This document shows positions 57,525-64,000 of a DNA stretch of 64,000 nucleotides, in pieces. Numbering within the stretch: the stretch's first letter is position 1; each line of letters opens with the position of its first letter. The notes under the pieces were generated by a model that saw only the letters and a list, made by a program, of their open reading frames with translations, made no database searches and was not told where the DNA came from. A program made the translations under genes and the position numbers. Source of the stretch: Pseudeuparius sepicola (lineage: Eukaryota; Arthropoda; Insecta; Coleoptera; Anthribidae); the NCBI GenBank assembly GCA_963920635.1, contig OY987298.1, positions 63,199,949-63,263,948 of the forward strand. The letters are read 5' to 3'.

Positions 57525-59068
57525 TACACTGTGTCCCGGATAAGAATGAACAGCATGGGGATATTGCAAACGGTGAGAGATAGGGCAACGGTTAAATGGG
57601 GAAAAAGTTGCGCAATTTTGAGGTCAATAAACTGGCACAAACAGATTTTTAATATCTTTTTCCGTTTTTGAGTTATTTTGAAAAAAGTAAAATTTTGCGT
57701 TTTCGATTTTATTTTTTTCTGAAGTTGTTATCACAGATAGAGAAAAAAGAAAAGCACTTTCTTATGGCACTTTTTAACGCACCTTAAGATGGTGTTTTTA
57801 GATTTGTTCTACAACGTTTCGTTTTTGAGAAACCATCTTCAACTTTATTTTTTTAAATACGGACCTGGATTTTTTTTTTAGATTTTGAAAGCACTTTTCA
57901 TTGCAAATACCATGATGTATGACACGAAATATTTTTAAAATGTTTTGAGACATTTATACTGAAAATTCCTTTTTTTTTCATTCATTTTTGTCTAATGCGG
58001 CCCTGTATTTAATAATAAGGAGTCTAAATATTAATCAGTATTGACAACAATTTAACTTACGGTTTATTTTTACTTCGAAAACTTAATATTTTTAAATTGT
58101 ACGGCCCTGCGTCTGGTAAAGTGGTTTCCTCTGTTGTACAGCAAACAGTGTCGCATTGTGTTTTGGAGTAAATTCTTCGCTTTTCCTAATTGCGAGAAGA
58201 AAGCTTTAAGCCAACGTAATCAATAACTTTTGCCACTTATTAATTGCAAAAATACATTCGTTCGGCCATTGATTAAGGCTTATTCAATGGTTTGGCCTCT
58301 ACACTATTTCTGTGACACAAGATATAACATGCTGACATATTAAATTTGTCGTCATTTGAAAAAGCACCCTCCATTTGTAATGAAATAAATTGTTAACTAA
58401 ATGGTACATTGGGAGTTATGACAAATGACAAGGGATTGGTTTCGTTGTTTCAAAGCCTTCTAGGTGGAGGATTTTTATTTATTTTTTATTATCGTATGAT
58501 GTGCCGTCCTTTTTTTAGTTCTCCAATTGAAAGATAAGTTGTAAGTTAAATTGTTGACAATACTGATTAATATTTAGACTTCTTATTATCAAATACAGGG
58601 CCGCATTAGAAAAAAAAAATTGAAAAAATGAATTTTCAGTATAATTGTCTCAAAATATTTTAAAAATATTTCTTGTCATACATCATGGTATTTGCAATGA
58701 AAAGTGCTTTCAAAATCTGCAAAAAAAATCCAGGTCCGTATTTAAAAAAGTTGAAGATGGTTTTTCAAAAACGAAACGTTGTAGAACAAATCTAAAAAAG
58801 CCATCTTAAGGCCCGTTAAAAAGTGTCATAAGAAAGTGTTTTTCTTTTTTCTCTATCTGTGATAACAACTTCAGAAAAAAATAAAATCGAAAACGCAAAA
58901 TTTTACTTTTTTCAAAATAACTCTAAAACGAAAAAAGATATTAAAAATCTGTTTATGCCATTTTATTGACCTCAAAATTGCGCAACTTTTTCCCCATTTA
59001 ACCGTTGCCCTATCTCTCACCGTTTGCAATATCCCCATGCTGTTCATTCTTATCCGGGACACAGTGTA
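57525..59068. mobile_element. Large fold-back element, about 540-bp arms
   Basis: The ends TACACTGTGTCCCGGATAAG and CTTATCCGGGACACAGTGTA lead into arms of about 540 bp (57525-58065 and 58530-59068), mirrored with only scattered differences. The middle of about 460 bp is not mirrored and has no recognised coding sequence. Total is 1544 bp. Arm blocks include AACAGCATGGGGATATTGCA and GTTGCGCAATTTTGAGGTCA with their complements. Confidence 0.92.
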
Positions 59069-59225
59069 TATATTATTTGTCAATAAAAGATATAGATAGA
59101 CGGTACAAATAATATATATGATATAATATGTATCTTAAATAATGGAAGTGTCAAAAATCAACCCACAGGTCAGGGCAGCTTCGGTCATAATATGGTATAA
59201 TATCAGAAAGGTGGCTATAGTTAGT

Positions 59226-60050
59226 CAGGGGTCAATTTGTCGAAAATCTTAGTTGGCTTGCAAGATTGTGAGGCAATACTGAGTGACACACCAACAAATG
59301 GTCTCTATTTTTTTATTGGTAGTACCAAGGGAGAGTACCTCATAGGCGGTGGTATTTGGATGCGGTAATTATTATTTCATGGCCTGCTATGATTTTTTTA
59401 AATAGCAAATTTTCAAGAATCCCCATTAGGGATTTTTTTACGACAAAATGTTAATAAGAAAACATGTTCAGAATGAAAAAAGGAGTAGATTCGCAAAATT
59501 TCAAAAGGCTAGGCCTACTTTGATCTTTAAATTGATCGCCTACTTTTTTCTTAAAAAAGTGTCCTTTCTGGAGCTTTCACGTAAAAAATTTATTTTTTCA
59601 CGATGATCAAGTTTCCTTAATAATATTTTGACATGAAAGCTCCAGAAAGGACACATTTTTAAGAAAAAGGTGGGAGAAAAAGGCAAAATAATTAAACATC
59701 AAAGTAGGCCTAGACTTTTGAAATTTTGCAATTTTCTACTCAGTATTTCATGCCGAACAAGTTTCCTTAATAACATTTTGTCGTAAAAAAATCCCTAATA
59801 GGGTTTCTTGAAAATTAGCTATTTTAAAAAATCATAGCAGGCCATGAAATAATTACTATGATATACTCTCCCTTGGGACTACCAATAAAAAAATAGAGAC
59901 CATTTGTTTTCCTTGTCCTTGATATAGTTCTGAGGTGTCCAGTAACAAATTGGGACACACTGGAAAAGAAAATGTATTGTCTGAAAATTTCGACATATCA
60001 TTCATGCTTGCCTCACATTTTTCTGCAAGTTAATGACAAATTGGCCCCTG
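59226..60050. mobile_element. Fold-back element with CAGGGG(T/C)CAATTTGTC ends
   Basis: The left end CAGGGGTCAATTTGTC and right end GACAAATTGGCCCCTG are inverted repeats. Inner arms are closely mirrored: AAATGGTCTCTATTTTTTTA with its complement at the right, AATTATTATTTCATGGCCTG against CAGGCCATGAAATAATTA, and GTCCTTTCTGGAGCTTTCA against TGAAAGCTCCAGAAAGGAC. The centre is near 59605. The outer arm parts are more diverged than the inner parts, suggesting either age or capture of a younger fold-back unit. Confidence 0.82.
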
Positions 60051-63000
60051 TAAATTATACTGTCACTCCACAAAGGCTCAAAAAATTCAGTTTTACTACT
60101 TTAATGATTTTTGCTAACAACATAAAAAAAAGTTGTACTTGTTTCAGGTTCCTGTAGCGAAAAACCCAATTAGGGATTACATTAATGTATATAAACGTAC
60201 CTTTTTGTATAACCAGGTTTGTTAATTTCTACGACATTTTTTATACTATTTTTAATCATTGAGATAACTGAAAAAACAGAAGTTATACTTATAGAAGCAT
60301 TAATATGTTTTACATTTTTGCTGAAAGAACTCGTCACATAATGCTATTTTATTGTCCTCATTAGTACATCCCAGAGACATATTAGGATTTCATTTTAGCC
60401 ATTAGTAAATAGTTTCGAACCATCAAATTATTATCTTTTGTTGCTACTGGTCGGAATCAAGTCATTTTTGTTACAAATATAACCCTAATAATAGAATGGC
60501 AATGTACCAATAACAGAAAACTGATGACAAGAAACAACGTGTCTTTATAAAATTATTGTTTGGCGGTCAGCTTATTTACTGAGCAGCGTGAAGGTGTTTA
60601 TACAGAATGGCGATTTTTCTTGTTGAGTAATTCCTGAAAACGAGACAAGGCTTGCATGGTTGTACATTCTTTTGGCAATTAAGGTTCTTCCTCGCCTCCT
60701 TTTTCCAAACAAAACAGCTAATTGTAATTTATTGTCAAGTGTGGAGCGTGCGCGGGTATCCGTTAATGACATTTCTTAATCTCTGGTGCGCGCTAAAGAG
60801 TGATTGGCCTCAAATGTTGGCACGTTAACTGGAAATATATTAATGTTAGCAAATATGCAGGCAGACGAGCGCGCCGCCGCGCCGTGCCGCGCACATGTGG
60901 TTCTAATTTGCGGACAGAAAAACACCCACATCGCGCGAAGTTATAAATAAATTTTATTATTTCTTCGTTAATTTCGTTTAATTAATCTCTTGCGAAAGTG
61001 AAATATAAATAATGCGAGGATTCGAGGCGCGACAGCGACGTCGTGTATAGCCAAATATCAGATTTTGAGGTACGGTCTACCATCATAATACATTACACAC
61101 TTCCCAGTAAATGTTCGCTTTGATTTTTTGCGAATATTACTTTGATATTTTTACAATAAATCAACTAAGCTATGAGTGATTCTGCTTGGATTAAGTTCTA
61201 TAGGCGCAAAATGTTAAAGCAATAATTTTCTCGGATTGGCCCCTTAACTTTTATTGCGTGATTATACATCCAACGAAATTACCAATTTCGAATATAATTA
61301 TACTATTAGATAATTACATTGATATTAGTAAAAAATAATACCATCTAATCTGCAAAATTTTAAGCTTAATTTCGGTTTTATAGGCAATCAAAGAAAATTG
61401 TTATTTAAATTTTATTCCAGCAGTATTTCACAACCTTCAATAATTCCAGCAGGCAGATATCATCTTTATTTAAATGATCTTTAATCGTTTTAATAAGTCT
61501 AATAATGGTAATATTATACCTTACTGGTATAGCATTTTTTTCCTGCAAATTATATTTCACGATTTTTTGTAACATATTATAATTACGAATACCGGAGGAT
61601 ATAACGTATATTATAGGTAACGATCAGAAAAAAATCAAAGATGGCTTCCGTCGGAGTTTGAACTGTCTATTATAATCTAATTAATCATTCGCCTCTTTAA
61701 GTACGGACGCGCCGAAAGTAGATTTGAAGAAAAAATTAATATCCGCTAATGATAATATTACCCTGGTCAATTAGAGTATATAAAGGCAAAATAACTATAT
61801 ATTTTTTAAAGGTCTAGAGTCTAGAGTATATGATTCTAAAATAATTATAGTAATAAACATTGGGGCAAATCAAAGTGATTGATATGGTGTTGCCTACTCC
61901 CGTCCAATTTACGTTTGATGCTTATTTTCCAATTCGCGCTCCACATGAAATCTACTCTGAGATAATAATATGAGACTCGGCAGGTTTTGAAAGAGCTATG
62001 GGTGATCACTAACTACATAGTTCACTTTCAAATAATGTTATCCACATTAAAGATGGGACAATAAATTTGAACGAGTTAAACGATAAAAATATTACAGACA
62101 AGAGATGTGTACATCCAGTGTATCATGTAGGTAGCCCAAAAACATTTCCTTTAGAATAAACTTTATATGTGTGCTTACATTAGTTAAAGCCATATTTTTC
62201 TAGTTTTTGTAGAAAAGGTGTACCTTATCAATTTGAAGTAAACTTTACAGTAATCTCGCACATTTTGTAAACATTCCGGAATATCTCTAAGTCGCTCTGC
62301 GTTTAATTTATCTCGTGTAAATAAACGTAAAACTGGTAGGTAGGTAGGTAGACATAAAATCTTAAAACCATTTACTAGCCTCTAATTGCCGTAATTACAT
62401 TTAGACAACATAATCTTCTATTGTCACGTTAATCCGCGGTATCGTAAAAAACGTCAGGCTACCGAATCTATGCCTATTTAAAGTTGGGAAACAAGTCTCA
62501 GCTCTAGACAAAACTAGAAATTACGTAGCCCAGGTAGCCGGTCATTATTCATCCAACGCCTCAAAAAAGTGTCTGGAAAAAAATTATTAATCCGGAACTT
62601 CCACTCGTATCAATATCGGCTAATTAGTGACATGTTCTTTGGTTCGTTCGTCAAAAAATATATGTTTTCCGACAATGGTTAATTTTAAGGGCATGTCTTA
62701 CTACAAGATGATACAATTTCACAATATGAATCCCAATGAGCCATAAAATTTTCAGTCCAATCAGAATTATATCGTTACTTATATCAAGATATTCTTATCG
62801 CCTTTTCGTATAAAGTTCATGACCTTAGTATTCGAGATACAGTATGCTAAACTTTCCTAAATTATTCTAAAATGTTATAGGATTATGTCCAATAACATTC
62901 GAGTTGGTTACAAAGTCTGGTATTGTTCTCAGCGTGCAAAGAATAAAAATCTCCCCGACTATATTATATGGTAGGCACAAAACAAAGCCTTACTTATATC

Positions 63001-64000
63001 TAGAAAATCGGGGCATTTTTCAAATAGTTCCACCGAAGTATGCGTGTGCCCCGCAGACGGGAATCCATTAAAATAGCTGTGCCTTATTTTGTGGCATTTT
63101 AATAACACTTTTAATTAGTGGCCCCATAATAACCTATCAGGGTTTTCGTGGTGATTTATGATAGCTCCTTCGTTTTGATACATTGTGTCCGAACCCTCGT
63201 AATGGCGTTTGTGTGGCGTTCAGGACCGGTCGGGCCCACATGCATTCTTCTGGGCAATTTCAAGAACCCCATAAAAAACCCTCGTGGGCAATAAGAATGA
63301 TCGCTTTAGAAAAGTATGGCAGGAATTCATCGGTCTTCAACGGACTCAAAATCGACGCCGCAATATGAATTTTCGGAGTAGCATTTTTCTCATGACATCA
63401 TGGTTTAATGTAAACAGAAACAAAACTGTATTGTTAGCAACATCCAACCAATATACTGTTTCTATAAGCCACTAAACTAATATAATTTAGACCTTGGTGA
63501 AATAAACATAAGAAATTTACCTGCAATTTTACACTTACTGCATTAATTTCATTACCAATAATTGCTAACGATTTTTGCAGCAACTAAAAAACTATGTTTT
63601 AAATTTTTTATTAAATTAGACATACTAGGCTAAGAAAAGGCGAAATAAATATAACATTAGTAGGTAAAAATGTCAATTATTCATTGTTAAACATCCGTCT
63701 ATTCCGTGCTATAAATAACTGACTTTTGTGGAGTCTACAGTAGATCAATCAAGGCAGCCGTGGAAGGAAAGAATCACATGACAATAAAAATAAATAGATA
63801 TATCTTGGTTTTGAAAATTTGTACATACTATTTTCAAAGATGCTTGATAACACCGCGTGATGTCAGGTTTATGAAAAAAGCTAATTATTATTTTTTCCAA
63901 TTTTGGTCTATAATCATGATCTTATGTATCTTATACGTTTGAGAAACAAATATTTCTCCCCCAAAGGTCATCCGCCCACCACTCTTCACCCCAAAAATTA
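60051..64000. other. AT-rich unique stretch to the window end
   Basis: I see no gene that I can support. The segment 60850-61080 has GC-rich strings (GCGCGCCGCCGCGCCG near 60870) beside AATTAA-type homeodomain cores, and looks like possible conserved regulatory DNA. A (TAGG)n microsatellite lies at 62336-62352. Open frames of about 60 codons show no recognised domain. Confidence 0.3.

Overview
This window looks like a gene-poor, AT-rich stretch of an insect nuclear genome. The support is the density of insect-type transposon relics, a Ty3/gypsy LTR element, a jockey/CR1-like LINE tail, a tRNA-derived SINE, and many fold-back elements ending in TACAGGGTG/CACCCTGTA. I cannot name the species; a beetle or hemipteran is only a guess. 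I found no convincing host protein-coding gene and no intact rRNA or tRNA gene. The window reads as a gene desert, large intron or heterochromatin-like block.

Layout. 1-4485: a degenerate short repeat, then two abutting satellite arrays (unit about 119 bp at 1500-2923, about 127 bp at 2924-4480). They are diverged relatives in opposite orientation, each with its own higher-order organisation. 4486-20530: AT-rich DNA with a mariner-type MITE, an ATGGCGG tandem repeat, several fold-back elements (one nested in another), a SINE with target-site duplications, a short TIR element, and the relic of a DNA transposon whose minus-strand coding fragments lie at 18862-19556. 20534-30005: a near-perfect 9.5-kb palindrome centred inside a fold-back MITE. 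Its right end runs through a complete fold-back element of which the left arm has only half. 30638-47394: more AT-rich DNA with long inverted-repeat elements, a GC-rich island and a transposase N-terminal fragment. 47395-48260: a 5'-truncated LINE ending in a TTA-repeat tail. 48261-55149: a nearly complete Ty3/gypsy element abutting that tail. 55150-64000: mostly unique AT-rich DNA with two large fold-back elements (57525-59068 and 59226-60050).

The only substantial coding capacity is the LTR retrotransposon. It has gag with two CCHC knuckles, then protease, reverse transcriptase, RNase H and integrase, and no env. Gag and pol lie in the same frame, separated by one TGA in the context TGA-CTAG, which resembles a known leaky-stop context. 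Two further lesions (one in RT, one before the integrase core) make this copy non-autonomous, although its LTRs are nearly identical and the insertion is therefore recent.

The observations most worth following up are the giant palindrome nucleated at a MITE, the inverted satellite pair with two different higher-order periods, the possible gag-pol readthrough signal, and a core motif shared by different fold-back elements.
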